Assembly: GCF_015207605.1 (NCBI RefSeq)
Contig: NZ_JADEWO010000035.1
Location: 1-64,000, forward strand
Length of the DNA: 64,000 nt
Direction: 5' to 3'
DNA from: Oculatella sp. LEGE 06141
GTDB taxonomy: Bacteria > Cyanobacteriota > Cyanobacteriia > Elainellales > Elainellaceae
The translations under genes and the position numbers were made by a program. Below, one piece after another: positions 56,014 through 64,000 of this stretch; the first letter of the stretch is position 1, and the number at the start of each line of letters is the position of its first letter. The notes under the pieces are model-generated. The model was not told the DNA's origin, did no database searches, and worked only from the letters and a program-made list of their open reading frames with translations.

Positions 56014-56281
56014 ATAGGACTGGTGTGTCAACGAAAACCTGACAGTAAGAAGCTTCCAAAAACGGGTTTTGTGCGGCTCTATCTTTGGGTAGAAATAGGA
56101 GGCGATCGCGTTTGCTGGAGGGGCAACAGTAAACTATTGCACGGATCAACTGGACTAATTTTTTCTAGGATCAAATCAACTCACTGATTTGGCCTATACA
56201 ACCGTTTCTATTTTCATCCAAAGATATTTGACATCAAACGCAACCCGTTTTTACTAAACTCTCAAATTAAATAGCGTGACT

Positions 56282-58270
56282 ATGAATGTAACTCAAAAGC
56301 TAATTCAGTCTCATCTCGTTTCAGGCAACATGAGTGCTGGCGAGGAAATTGGCCTCAAAATTGACCAATCATTGACCCAGGACGCGACTGGAACAATGGT
56401 GATGCTAGAGCTAGAAGCAATGGGACTCGATCGTGTTAAAACAGAACTCTCTGCCCAATATGTAGACCACAATCTGCTGCAAACAGATTACAAAAACGCG
56501 GATGACCATCTCTTTTTGCGATCGGCCTGTCAACGGTTTGGCATCTGGTACAGCCGTCCCGGTAACGGGATTAGCCATGCAGTACACATGGAACGGTTTG
56601 GTATTCCAGGCAAAACGCTGATCGGCTCGGACAGCCACACCCCGGCTGCCGGGTCAATGGGCATGTTAGCCTTTGGTGCTGGGGGCATTGATGTGGCAAT
56701 GGTGATGGCAGGTGAGCCGATGTACATCAAAATGCCGCGCGTGTTGGGCGTGAAGCTCAGCGGGCAACTGCCAGACTGGGTCAGCGCCAAGGACGTTGTG
56801 CTGGAAATGCTGCGTCGTTATGATGTCCAGGGCTGTCGCGGCATTGTGATTGAATACTACGGCTCTGGTTTGAACCATCTCAGCGCGATGGATCGGCATG
56901 TGATCGCCAACATGGGCACCGAAATGGGAGCCACAACTACGGTTTTTCCCTCCGACCAAGAGGTGAAGCACTTTTTAGAGACTCAACAGCGAGGCCATGA
57001 CTGGGTTGAGCTGGTGGCCGATCCAGAGGCGAAGTACGATTTGTACGATGAAATTAATTTGTCTGAACTAGAACCGTTGATTGCCTGCCCCAGCAGTCCG
57101 GGCAACGTGGTGCCCGTGCGGGATGTGGCCGGACGACCCGTTAATCAGGTGGTGGTGGGTTCTTCCGCTAATCCCGGTTTGCGCGATTTCTGGATGGTGA
57201 GCCGACTGGTTCAGGGGCGAATGGCAAGCGATCGCGTCTCGTTTGATGTCAACCCCACCTCGCGGCAACTGGTGGAAAACCTGGCGGCAATGGATGCTTT
57301 TATTCCGCTGATCCACGCTGGGGCGCGATTTCACCAGGCTGGCTGTTTGGGCTGCATCGGCATGGGTCAGGCTCCGGCCTCGCAGCAAATTTCGCTTCGC
57401 ACCATGCCGCGCAATTTTCCCGGTCGCTCTGGCACTGCCGATGATCGGGTTTACCTGTGCAGCCCCGAAACGGCGGCGGCGGCGGCACTCACAGGCAAAA
57501 TTACCGATCCGCGAGAGCTGGAAGCGCTGTATGGCATGACCTATCCTCAATTCGTGCCGCCAGAACCGGAAATGACCAATACCGATATGTTAGTGCCGCC
57601 AGGGGAAAACAACCGCCAAATTGAGTTGGAGAAAGGCCCCAACATCAAGTCTTTTCCTGAGTTTGGTCAACTGCCTGAGTCATTGCTGGTGCCCGTTTTG
57701 TTGAAGGTGAAAGACAACATTTCCACCGACGAAATTATGCCTGCCGGGGCGCGAGTGCTGCCCTTTAGAAGCAACATTCCGGGGATTAGCCAGTTTGTTT
57801 ATTATCTGGAAGATGAAACCTTTCCAGAACGCGCTAAAACGGCTCAAGCCACATTTGGTGGACATGTGGTGGTAGCAGGTGATAACTATGCTCAAGGATC
57901 GAGCCGGGAACATGCGGCGATCGCCCCTCGTTATCTGGGTCAAGTAGCCGTTTTAGCCAAGTCTTACGCCCGCATTGGCTGGCAGAATCTGGTGAATTTT
58001 GGCATCATGCCGCTGGAGTTTGTTAACCCTGCCGACTACGACACAATTGACCAGGGCGACACCATTCGGCTCGACGGTTTACGCCACTCGCTCAGCCAGG
58101 AAAAGCCGATTCGAGTTCAAAATGTAACCAAAAACCTGACCTATGAAATGACCCACAGCCTCAGCGATCGCCAGCGTGACATCATGCTGCACGGCGGATT
58201 AATTAATCGGTTCAAAGTAACCCAACCCGACTTTGAACTCAAAAAACCTGCGGAGTTGCCGATTCAATAA
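56282..58270 (+). CDS. Aconitate hydratase, Aquifex type
   Basis: 662 residues from ATG 56282 (GTG 56276 is two codons earlier). Start MNVTQKLIQSHLVSG and SLTQDATGTMVMLELEAMG, KTELSAQYVDHN follow the Aquifex-type aconitases, which are shorter than AcnB (about 860) and AcnA (about 890). Cluster cysteines: IACPSSPG and GCLGCIGMG; substrate residues in GSSREHAAIAPRYL. It interconverts citrate and isocitrate, or a related substrate. Cyanobacteria normally rely on AcnB, so this is either an extra enzyme or a replacement; acquisition by transfer is inference. Confidence 0.88.
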   Translation: MNVTQKLIQSHLVSGNMSAGEEIGLKIDQSLTQDATGTMVMLELEAMGLDRVKTELSAQYVDHNLLQTDYKNADDHLFLRSACQRFGIWYSRPGNGISHAVHMERFGIPGKTLIGSDSHTPAAGSMGMLAFGAGGIDVAMVMAGEPMYIKMPRVLGVKLSGQLPDWVSAKDVVLEMLRRYDVQGCRGIVIEYYGSGLNHLSAMDRHVIANMGTEMGATTTVFPSDQEVKHFLETQQRGHDWVELVADPEAKYDLYDEINLSELEPLIACPSSPGNVVPVRDVAGRPVNQVVVGSSANPGLRDFWMVSRLVQGRMASDRVSFDVNPTSRQLVENLAAMDAFIPLIHAGARFHQAGCLGCIGMGQAPASQQISLRTMPRNFPGRSGTADDRVYLCSPETAAAAALTGKITDPRELEALYGMTYPQFVPPEPEMTNTDMLVPPGENNRQIELEKGPNIKSFPEFGQLPESLLVPVLLKVKDNISTDEIMPAGARVLPFRSNIPGISQFVYYLEDETFPERAKTAQATFGGHVVVAGDNYAQGSSREHAAIAPRYLGQVAVLAKSYARIGWQNLVNFGIMPLEFVNPADYDTIDQGDTIRLDGLRHSLSQEKPIRVQNVTKNLTYEMTHSLSDRQRDIMLHGGLINRFKVTQPDFELKKPAELPIQ

Positions 58271-58296
58271 CCTGATCGCGCCTGCCCTGCCTCACC

Positions 58297-59865
58297 TTAT
58301 GGATAAGTAGCGATCGCTCCTCCACGACGGCGATCGCCTGCACCGCTGATCAGGTCGTCCTGTTCTTCAACCGCATGAACGCCGCCAAAGAACAGGCTTT
58401 GCTCGTGCCAGAGCGTTAGCTCACCATTGAAGGGAAACTGAGCGCGATCGATTGCCAATTGGTCAAACCCTGGCTCAACGTTAAACACATCATTTTCCCA
58501 ATGCACTCTGGGAAAGTTAACGGCATCCTCCACGGGCATGTTGAAATCGACAATATTAGAAATAACCTGAAAAATTGCCGTTCGAATTCGGTTGGAACCG
58601 CCCGACCCCAGCACAATTTCGGGTTGCCGATCCTTCAGCACAATAGTAGGAGCCATCATGGATGAAATTCGCACGTTTTCTTGCCACTGATGGAAGCCAT
58701 TGGGATGCAAATCGGCTTCGCCTAACATGTTGTTGACCATAATGCCCGTCCCCGGAATCATGTAGGATGATCCTTCTCCGTTGGACGTAGTGGCACTCGC
58801 CGCATTGCCTTCACTGTCGATCGCGCTGACATGGGTAGTGCTGCCCCATTTGTTGACCGAGTAGGGCAACTGCGCCAACAGTTGAGCTTTGTAAGGTTCT
58901 GCATGGCGATCGGCCAAAAACCGGGACGCAATATCGGCCTCATACAGCCGCTCATCATAGCCATCGGTACGCGCCTCATTCGTCAGGCGCATCACCTGCG
59001 CCAACAGCGTGAGATGCTCGGTTGAACCAAACTGAATTTGGCTTAAATCAACGTGGGACAACAGCGACAGAGCAAAGGCAATCAGCGTGCCGCCCGAACT
59101 GGGAGGCGGATTCGTTAAAAACGTGGTGTTGCGGTAGCACGTCATCAACGGTTCTCGTTCAATCACCTGGTAGTGTTTCAAGTCATCCAGGGTGAGGTAT
59201 CCCCCTCGTTCCTGACAGTCCTTTACCAACTGTTGGGCAATCTCTCCTTGATAAAATGCCCGTGGCCCCTGCTCGGCCAAGTGCGTTAATGTCTCTGCCA
59301 GTGCCGGGATGGTCAACCGTTCACCCGCTTTTAACAGCGTGCCATTGGGTGCATAAACGGCACGCGCTTCATCTGAAGCCAGCAAAATTGGACTGAGAAT
59401 TTGAAAACAAAATGCCTGAAATTGAGTCATATCTACGCCAGTTTTGGCATAGTGAACGGCAGGTTCAGTCACAACCTTGAATGGTAACCGTCCTAACCGT
59501 TTGTGAACATGGAAAATGCCGCCCATGGTGCCAGGAACCGCCATTGAACCTAACCCGATATGAAACTCCTGAACTGCGGTTCCAAAGTTCACATCCACCG
59601 GGTAAAAGTCAATTGCTTCTGGCGATCGCTTCTGCCGTGGGGTTTGGGGAAAGAAGTCAAATAAAATATTCTGGTTGTGATGCGTGTGGGCTAACAAAAA
59701 ACCGCCCCCTGCCGCCGAGGTTAAGGTCGGTTCCACCACAAACGAAGCTAAAACGGCAGCACAAACCGCATCAAATACATTGCCGCCCAAACGAAACATT
59801 TCAATTCCCGCTTCAGCCGTTTTTTCATGCCCAGCGGCGATCGCCCCACGGATTGGTACAGCCAT
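58297..59865 (-). CDS. ggt: Gamma-glutamyltransferase
   Basis: 522 residues. Self-cleaving enzyme that transfers or hydrolyses the gamma-glutamyl group of glutathione and related peptides. The nucleophile Thr is in WGSTTHVSAID, preceded by the autocleavage region; GSGGSNRIRTAI and MMAPTIVLKDRQPEIVLG are conserved. No signal peptide is visible, so it may be cytoplasmic or anchored otherwise. Start MAVPIRGAIAAGHEKTA fits the family. Convergent with the aconitase gene, 26 bases apart. Confidence 0.92.
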   Translation of the reverse strand: MAVPIRGAIAAGHEKTAEAGIEMFRLGGNVFDAVCAAVLASFVVEPTLTSAAGGGFLLAHTHHNQNILFDFFPQTPRQKRSPEAIDFYPVDVNFGTAVQEFHIGLGSMAVPGTMGGIFHVHKRLGRLPFKVVTEPAVHYAKTGVDMTQFQAFCFQILSPILLASDEARAVYAPNGTLLKAGERLTIPALAETLTHLAEQGPRAFYQGEIAQQLVKDCQERGGYLTLDDLKHYQVIEREPLMTCYRNTTFLTNPPPSSGGTLIAFALSLLSHVDLSQIQFGSTEHLTLLAQVMRLTNEARTDGYDERLYEADIASRFLADRHAEPYKAQLLAQLPYSVNKWGSTTHVSAIDSEGNAASATTSNGEGSSYMIPGTGIMVNNMLGEADLHPNGFHQWQENVRISSMMAPTIVLKDRQPEIVLGSGGSNRIRTAIFQVISNIVDFNMPVEDAVNFPRVHWENDVFNVEPGFDQLAIDRAQFPFNGELTLWHEQSLFFGGVHAVEEQDDLISGAGDRRRGGAIATYP

Positions 59866-60115
59866 AAAACTTGCGAATTAGCACTAAGTGAAGAAGCGAA
59901 CGGTTGCAACGTTATCGCAGTTTACAACGCCAGATGACAATCAACCGGATGTTGGGTCATACCGCCTAATTTCCTGCCGTAGGCTCATGTGGTTTAGCAG
60001 GCGGCCAATCTATACTCTGATTGACGACATGGCTTTGGAGGGTTTCCTCCCTTGCCGAATTAGCCTTATTTTGCGTTGAACTGGCCTTACCGACTCCAAC
60101 CCGTGCCCTGAACCT

Positions 60116-63100
60116 ATGTTGTTAGGATTACGATCAGCTTGGCAACGCTACGCGATCGCGTTGCTAGTAGTATCTACCGCTTTTGGATTAAAACTTGCAT
60201 TTGATCCGTTACTAAAGATTGAAAGCCCCTTTTTAATCTTCCTGGGCGCTGTTATGGTCAGCGCCTGGTATGGCGGTAGAGGTGCAGGCTGGTTGGCAAC
60301 GCTGGTAGCAACGCTCATCATCAGCTATTTCTTTCTATCACCGTTTCATGCACTTGTATCGAGCAGTTTAGGGCAAAACCTGCGGGTGGTTTTGTTTCTG
60401 GTCGAAGGCGGGTTAATTAGTCTGCTGATTGCAGCGTTCCACGATACAAAACAAGAAGCTAAGACCAGCATCACTTCGTTAACAGAGCGAGAAGAACAGT
60501 TTCGTCAACTCACCGAAAACATCCACGAAGTATTTTGGATGTCTGATGCGGTGCAGCAAACGATTCTTTATGTTAGCCCTGCCTATGAAGCAATTTGGGG
60601 TCGTACCTGCCAGAGCTTATATGACAATTCAAACGGCTTTCTAGATACCATTCATGCCGAGGATCGTGAGCGGATCAAAGCAGCGATCGATCGCCAATGG
60701 CAGGGCGAATCGACCGCTGAAGAATACCGCATCGTGCGTCCTGATGGTACCGTGCGCTGGATATGGGATCGAGCCTTTCCCATCTACGACTCGTCGGGGC
60801 AGTTTTACCGCATGACGGGTGTTGCTGAAGATATCACCGAGCGCAAGGATGGGGAAAGCGCACTGCGTACCAGTGAAAAACGCTACCGCGCCTTTGTAGA
60901 GCAAAGTTCTGAAGGGATCTGGTGTATCGAACTAGAGCAAGCGCTTTCGGTTCATCTGCCAGAAGAAGCGCAAATCCAACAGTTGCACCAATTTGGCTAT
61001 GTCGCTGAATGCAATAATGTCACGGCTCAAATGTACGGTTTTACCCAAGCCGAAGATGTTGTTGGCAAACGGATTACAGAGTTTTTAACGTCAGCTACGG
61101 CTGATACCACTGAATCTATTCGCAAGTTTATTCGGGCTGGCTATCGCGTCAACAACAGCGAATCGTGCCAGACCGACCAGCATGGGCAGACTCGATACTT
61201 CCTCAACAACGTTGTCGGCATTGTTGTAGATGAAACGCTAGTGCAGGTGTGGGGTAGCCAGCGAGACATTACCGAGCGGCGGCGCAGCCAGACGCTATTG
61301 GGCATCCAAAACCGTATTTTGGAAATGGTGGCGACAGGCGTTAAGTTGACTGATGTGTTGCAGGAATTAGCGCAGTCTATCGAAGCCTATTCGGATGGAG
61401 CCATTTGTACCATTCTCCTGGCAGACGAAGCGGTTACCACGCTGCACCTGACCGCTTCCGCCAGTTTGCCAGAGACGTATCAGCAGTTCTTGAGTGCCGG
61501 GTTGCCTGTTGGCCACGGATTTGGCACATGTAGTTCGGCGGCGGCTCGTCGAGAGAGGGTAGTGGTGGGCGACATTGCGACCGATCCGGTCTGGCACAAG
61601 TATCGCGATCTGGTGCTGCCGCTGGGGTTGAAATCAAGCTGGTCTGTGCCCATTTTTGGCAGCAATGGGGAAGTATTGGGTGCCTTTGGACTGTATTACC
61701 GCATACCGCGATGCCCCAGCCTTCAAGACGATGAGCTGGTGGAAATCTCGCGTAAATTGGCGGGTATTGCGATCGAACGCCAACGAGCCGAACGAATTCT
61801 CAACCAACTGTTGCTGCGCGAGCAAACGGCCCGAGCAGAGGTTGAATTGCAGCGCTCGTACATGCATTCGCTATTGATGCAGGCTCCCGCTTTAATTTCG
61901 ATTCAGCGAGGGGCTGATCATGTCTACGAGTTTGCCAATTCGCTGTTTTGCCAGATGATGCGCGATCGCGAATTTTTGGGCAAATCCGTGCGCGAGGTGT
62001 TCCCCGAACTGCAAGACCAGGGCTTTTTTAGCTTGCTCGATCGCGTTTACACCACCGGAGAGCCTTACTTTGGAAAAGAAGTCTCGGCCAAACTCGATCG
62101 GCGAGGCGAGGGGGGCTTAGAAGAAGGCTTCTTTAACTTTGTCTACCAGCCGATGTATGGCCTGGACGGCACCGTTGAAGGCGTGATGACTTTTGCCTTT
62201 GAAGTCACCGATCATGTGTTGTCCCGGCAGCAGGCCGAGATGTTAGCCAAATATCTCCGCAGTCAGCAACGGGCGCTGAGGGAGAGCGAAGAACGCTATC
62301 GATCGCTCATTGAAGCCACGTCTCAAATTATCTGGAACACAGAAGCCAGCGGTGCATTTGTAGCCAATCAGCCGCGCTGGAGCGAATTTACCGGGCAAAC
62401 CTCGGACGAACTGAAGGGGTGGGGATGGCTAAGTGCGGTTCATCCAGAGGATCAGTCCCATACGGCGAGTGCCTGGATTGCTGCCCTGGCAACGCGATCG
62501 ATGTACGAAGTAGAGCAACGTCTCCGCCGCTGCGATGGCGACTATCGTTACATGCATGTTCGCGCTATCCCAGTGCTTGAGTCAGACGGGACGGTGCGCG
62601 AGTGGATTGGGGTTCATACCGATATTACCGATCGCAAACGAGCCGAAGCGGAGCGAGAACAGCTTCTTGTGCGTGAACAGGCCGCCAGAGCCGAGGCCGA
62701 AACGGCTAATCGCACGAAGGATGAATTTTTAGCGACCCTATCCCACGAATTGCGGACGCCGCTGAATGCCATGTTGGGATGGACACAACTGCTCCGCACG
62801 CGCCGGTTTGATGACCAAACATCTGCCCGCGCCCTGGAAACGATCGAGCGTAATAGCCGTTCTCTGGCGCAGTTAATTGAAGATGTGCTGGACGTTTCTC
62901 GCATCATTACTGGCAAACTGCGGCTAAACATTCAAACCGTATCGCTGGAAGCGGTCGTTCGAGCGGCGATCGACACAGTGCATCCGGCAGCCGCAGCCCG
63001 CGAGATTCCCGTTGAGTTTATCGCGTCTGAAGCGCCGATTAACCTCCAGGGTGATGCCAGCCGTTTACAGCAGGTGGTGTGGAATCTGTTGTCCAATGCA

Positions 63101-63922
63101 ATTAAGTTCACCTCTAGAGGAGGACAGGTGCAGGTACGACTCGACACGGTGATCCAGGCCGAGGAAAAGCCAACGGAGGCGGGAAGTGAACCGATCGCTG
63201 AGGCGGTGCAATCGTTTGAGTATGCGCGAATCAGCGTCAGCGATACCGGACAGGGGATTCGGCCTGAGTTTTTGCCGCATGTCTTCGATCGCTTCCGGCA
63301 GGCAGACGGCTCTTTAACGCGATCGCACAACGGGCTGGGGTTAGGACTGGCGATCGTACGCCATTTAGTCGAGCTACATGGGGGAACGGTGCGGGCAGAC
63401 AGTCCCGGAGAGGGTCAGGGTGCTACGTTTGTCGTTACCTTGCCTATCGGGCAGTGGCGAACCACGGCTCACGCTTCAGGTTTGGATGAGCGCTCGACCG
63501 CCAGCCTGCAACCCGTGCAGCACCGCAATACATCGCTTGATGGGCTGCATGTTCTAGTCGTGGATGACGAAGCGGATGCGCGTGAACTGTTGACAACGGC
63601 ACTGACGCAGTATGGAGCGCAGGTGACCCCTGCGGCCTCAGCATCAGAGGCGATCGCCATTCTGGTTCACGTCATGCCCGATGTATTGGTCAGCGATATC
63701 GGTATGCCCGATCAAGACGGCTATACCTTAATCAAGAACGTGCGATCGCTCAAAAATAAGCACGGAGAAGTTTTGCCTGCGGTCGCACTCACCGCGTATG
63801 CCAGAAGCGAAGATCGCGACCGGGCGCTAGCAGCCGGATTTCAGCACCATATCTCGAAACCGATCAGCCCAGATGAATTAGCTGCCGTTGTCGCCAATCT
63901 GGCTTGTCGTGCCAAATCTTAG
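60116..63922 (+). CDS. Hybrid histidine kinase, membrane PAS/GAF sensor with receiver
   Basis: 1268 residues. Four N-terminal membrane segments of KdpD-like DUF4118 type (about 12-115), two PAS domains (about 125-250, 255-395, the first two with ISERK-like ends), a GAF domain (about 405-560), two more PAS domains (about 580-700, 725-855), a HisKA domain with phosphoacceptor His877 in SHELRTPLN, HATPase motifs (NLLSNAIKF, DTGQGI, GLGLGLAIV) and a receiver with Asp1194 in VSDIGMPDQDG. The ligand is unknown. Phosphate likely passes inside the protein, then to a partner outside the window. Confidence 0.92.
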   Translation: MLLGLRSAWQRYAIALLVVSTAFGLKLAFDPLLKIESPFLIFLGAVMVSAWYGGRGAGWLATLVATLIISYFFLSPFHALVSSSLGQNLRVVLFLVEGGLISLLIAAFHDTKQEAKTSITSLTEREEQFRQLTENIHEVFWMSDAVQQTILYVSPAYEAIWGRTCQSLYDNSNGFLDTIHAEDRERIKAAIDRQWQGESTAEEYRIVRPDGTVRWIWDRAFPIYDSSGQFYRMTGVAEDITERKDGESALRTSEKRYRAFVEQSSEGIWCIELEQALSVHLPEEAQIQQLHQFGYVAECNNVTAQMYGFTQAEDVVGKRITEFLTSATADTTESIRKFIRAGYRVNNSESCQTDQHGQTRYFLNNVVGIVVDETLVQVWGSQRDITERRRSQTLLGIQNRILEMVATGVKLTDVLQELAQSIEAYSDGAICTILLADEAVTTLHLTASASLPETYQQFLSAGLPVGHGFGTCSSAAARRERVVVGDIATDPVWHKYRDLVLPLGLKSSWSVPIFGSNGEVLGAFGLYYRIPRCPSLQDDELVEISRKLAGIAIERQRAERILNQLLLREQTARAEVELQRSYMHSLLMQAPALISIQRGADHVYEFANSLFCQMMRDREFLGKSVREVFPELQDQGFFSLLDRVYTTGEPYFGKEVSAKLDRRGEGGLEEGFFNFVYQPMYGLDGTVEGVMTFAFEVTDHVLSRQQAEMLAKYLRSQQRALRESEERYRSLIEATSQIIWNTEASGAFVANQPRWSEFTGQTSDELKGWGWLSAVHPEDQSHTASAWIAALATRSMYEVEQRLRRCDGDYRYMHVRAIPVLESDGTVREWIGVHTDITDRKRAEAEREQLLVREQAARAEAETANRTKDEFLATLSHELRTPLNAMLGWTQLLRTRRFDDQTSARALETIERNSRSLAQLIEDVLDVSRIITGKLRLNIQTVSLEAVVRAAIDTVHPAAAAREIPVEFIASEAPINLQGDASRLQQVVWNLLSNAIKFTSRGGQVQVRLDTVIQAEEKPTEAGSEPIAEAVQSFEYARISVSDTGQGIRPEFLPHVFDRFRQADGSLTRSHNGLGLGLAIVRHLVELHGGTVRADSPGEGQGATFVVTLPIGQWRTTAHASGLDERSTASLQPVQHRNTSLDGLHVLVVDDEADARELLTTALTQYGAQVTPAASASEAIAILVHVMPDVLVSDIGMPDQDGYTLIKNVRSLKNKHGEVLPAVALTAYARSEDRDRALAAGFQHHISKPISPDELAAVVANLACRAKS

Positions 63923-63957
63923 CGTAAATGCCTGAGCGCTCCGCCTGACGTGACCCG

Positions 63958-64000
63958 TTAATCTACTCGCTGGAGCGGCGTAATTTTGGGATCGACAATC
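63958..64000 (-). CDS. Possible C-terminal end of a downstream gene (partial)
   Basis: The last 43 bases on the minus strand read ...IVDPKITPLQRVD followed by TAA at 63958-63960. The wording looks like a protein C-terminus, but only 13 residues are visible, so this is a weak call. Confidence 0.35.
   Translation of the reverse strand, partial: IVDPKITPLQRVD

Larger units (their letters stand above)
55778..56281. other. Intergenic region with palindromic repeats
   Basis: 504 bases with dispersed repeat copy C (55815-55886), the HIP1 hairpin (55961-56013), a second copy of its right arm (56098-56113) and an AT-rich promoter-like stretch at 56160-56270. No gene. Confidence 0.6.

Overview
The window is chromosomal DNA of a cyanobacterium. 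The octamer GCGATCGC (HIP1) recurs throughout, and the genes include a lipoprotein PsbQ (CyanoQ), the ferredoxin:thioredoxin reductase catalytic chain, the carotenoid isomerase CrtH, cyanobacterial-type GlgC, a SufR-controlled sufBCDS cluster and several cyanobacteria-restricted families (DUF1823, Ycf19/YggT). The multidomain signalling proteins (GAF/GAF/PAS adenylate cyclase, a 1268-residue hybrid kinase, a CHASE2 Ser/Thr kinase) fit a larger-genome, probably filamentous species; that last point is inference. No rRNA, CRISPR array, insertion sequence, phage gene or plasmid gene was seen.

Layout. 1-5.1 kb, minus strand: a truncated family-1 solute-binding protein, an SLC45-like MFS transporter and a Ser/Thr kinase joined to CHASE2. 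5.3-9.2 kb: aroE, two small unknown proteins, a YggT protein, a YtxH-like protein and upp. 9.7-17.2 kb: crtH, a small membrane protein, an ABC1/UbiB kinase, an MsbA-type ABC exporter and hisG. 17.6-23 kb: a J-domain/pentapeptide fusion, a BON-like protein, a ureidoglycolate lyase-family protein, two small exported proteins, a ThiO-like glycine oxidase and psbQ. 23.6-29.2 kb: an uncharacterised 562-residue membrane protein, glgC, a P-loop kinase, a DnaJ-type cochaperone and TspO. 29.4-35.8 kb: ftrC-sufB-sufC-sufD-sufS (minus) with divergent sufR (plus). 36-41.2 kb: an RNB exoribonuclease, rpsR, rpmG, an RDD protein, moeA and tRNA-Thr(CGU). 41.4-49 kb: a DEAD-box helicase, a CDF transporter, a Usp-fused antiporter preceded by a fluoride riboswitch, and a fused M16 peptidase. 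49-64 kb: an adenylate cyclase, an M23 peptidase, a lone OppC-type permease, DUF1823, a DJ-1/PfpI protein, an Aquifex-type aconitase, gamma-glutamyltransferase and a hybrid histidine kinase.

Genes working together. The clearest system is iron-sulfur assembly. SufR and the ftrC-suf operon face each other across two CAAC-N6-GTTG operators, and an Fe-S enzyme (FtrC) is the first gene of the operon. The most distinctive regulatory element is a fluoride (crcB) riboswitch at 45959-46033 in the leader of a CPA-type antiporter with a C-terminal universal stress domain, which suggests that this antiporter serves fluoride resistance. A dispersed palindromic repeat family (three copies) and a long hairpin built from inverted HIP1 sites lie in the intergenic DNA. 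Most of the window is ordinary core genome. I did not find a convincing wholly new multigene system.
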